Positions 63,331 through 64,000 of a DNA stretch of 64,000 bases are shown here, one piece after another. Source of the DNA: Bacteriovorax sp. Seq25_V. Lineage in GTDB: Bacteria; Bdellovibrionota; Bacteriovoracia; Bacteriovoracales; Bacteriovoracaceae. Both the position numbers and the translations under genes were made by a program. The notes below the pieces were generated by a model. It made no database searches and was not told the DNA's origin. It saw nothing but the letters and a program-made list of their open reading frames with translations. The stretch's first letter is position 1. Each line of letters begins with the position of its first letter. Where the stretch lies: the NCBI RefSeq assembly GCF_000447795.1, contig NZ_AUNI01000008.1:1-64000 (forward strand), read 5' to 3'.

Positions 63331-64000
63331 GATCATTTGTTTCAAGGAAATCCCAGATTGGTGCCGCAGCATCAATGTCATTATAGATTTGTAGGATTTT
63401 CCCTTGGGCAAAAACCTTTCTTTCACTAAGAAAGCGATCAAGTGAACCTTGCTTTCCTATTTCGATCTTAGGAGGAAGAAGTCTTGCACTTCCTTTTCTC
63501 ATGTAGGAATAATTTAGTGCTTTTGACGCTAATGTTGCTTCAAGTTTATCAAGAAATCTGTTTGCATCAACTTCGTTATGGGAAAATTCAAAGTACCATC
63601 GATAACCTTTTTTCTGTGATTCGTTTTCATATGCACTTAAAAAGAAATTAGAGACCTGTAAGGACTCTTCCTTGGCAACCAGATCAATAATTTTGTGAAT
63701 ATCTTCTAGTTTAATTCTTTCCGCACCACCAATTGTGACATCCTCTTTTTCTCTTCCAAGTATTCTTATGATTGGAGGATTATGCTCTAGAAGCTCAATC
63801 GCATCACCAACGTTGTAATTAATGAGACCGGCATAAGTAGTGAAAAGAATGCGATAGCGCTTTCCTTTTTCTAATTCAGTAATTGTAAGCTTTGGAGAGT
63901 CTAGAGAACTCCCTACTTCTTGAAAGAGAAAAACAGACATGTCCAGATCGACTAAAAGCTTTCCTTCTTCCTTATATTGAAATGCAACTGCAGACTCCGT
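63299..64000 (-). CDS. GH3-family protein, C-terminal part (runs off right edge)
   Basis: The reading frame is open from the right edge to the stop at 63299 (233 codons seen). The internal Met at 63940 is not the start, since coding sequence (FQYKEEGKLLVDLD) continues upstream. FTTYAGLINYNVGD and ILGREKEDVTIGGAERI match the ATP-binding and hinge region of GH3 acyl-acid amido synthetases, which join an acid to an amino acid through an acyl adenylate. Bacterial members have largely unknown substrates. Confidence 0.8.
   Translation of the reverse strand, partial: TESAVAFQYKEEGKLLVDLDMSVFLFQEVGSSLDSPKLTITELEKGKRYRILFTTYAGLINYNVGDAIELLEHNPPIIRILGREKEDVTIGGAERIKLEDIHKIIDLVAKEESLQVSNFFLSAYENESQKKGYRWYFEFSHNEVDANRFLDKLEATLASKALNYSYMRKGSARLLPPKIEIGKQGSLDRFLSERKVFAQGKILQIYNDIDAAAPIWDFLETNDLINQKASASQ

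Noticed and set aside
1-64000. CRISPR array or prophage
   Set aside because: No regularly spaced repeats were seen, and no phage structural, terminase or integrase genes are present.

Overview
The window is AT-rich, densely packed bacterial chromosome from a Gram-negative organism: many lipoproteins with lipobox cysteines, type IV pilin-like proteins, and a CAB-order succinate dehydrogenase/fumarate reductase. The many exported proteases, the Cys-rich pilin-like proteins and the low GC fit a Bdellovibrio-like predator of the Bacteriovoracales/Halobacteriovorax type. That placement is an inference from gene content; the window has no rRNA or other phylogenetic marker.

Layout. 1-547: edge of a transposase. 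657-4670: a secreted coiled-coil protein divergent from a heterodimeric ABC exporter. 4708-7557: an exopolyphosphatase-like lipoprotein, an orphan cytosine-5 DNA methyltransferase and a degenerate ABC-ATPase-like protein. 7654-11428: an MnmA paralogue lacking both catalytic cysteines, an M28 peptidase, then intact mnmA. 11600-13500: a small accessory patch at a tRNA-Leu(GAG), with a partial copy of the tRNA 3' end about 1 kb downstream. 13487-19693: exported proteases, a catalase-like lipoprotein and small metabolic genes. 19751-21679: a DEAD-box helicase fused to a complete Jag/KhpB module (Jag_N, KH, R3H), the most striking single protein here. 21794-26062: a DMT transporter, a lipoprotein, and a three-gene unit of two GNAT-like proteins plus a condensation-type acyltransferase. 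26394-30123: three tandem pilin-like proteins with long Cys-rich C-terminal regions. 30167-42355: MATE transporter, subtilase, sdhCAB, a secreted kinase-like protein beside a lipoprotein phosphoesterase, two more proteases and a PilZ protein.

42485-60652 is an 18-kb biosynthetic cluster that I cannot assign to a known class. A plus-strand unit encodes an acyl-CoA carboxylase (both subunits), an ACP, a 2-hydroxyacid dehydrogenase and an acyl-CoA dehydrogenase. A converging minus-strand unit encodes a fatty acyl-AMP ligase, an OleC-like ligase, a third adenylate-forming enzyme, a KAS III-type synthase, an SDR, an alpha/beta hydrolase, a membrane hexapeptide acyltransferase, a haem-oxygenase-fold oxidase and a second ACP. 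RND and MFS exporters sit just upstream. Together these could activate a fatty acid, load it on an ACP, make an extender by carboxylation, perform one condensation, reduce, oxidise and acylate the product, and export a lipid-like compound.

60785-64000: a small protein, a Na+/alanine symporter, an RluA-type pseudouridine synthase and the edge of a GH3-family protein.
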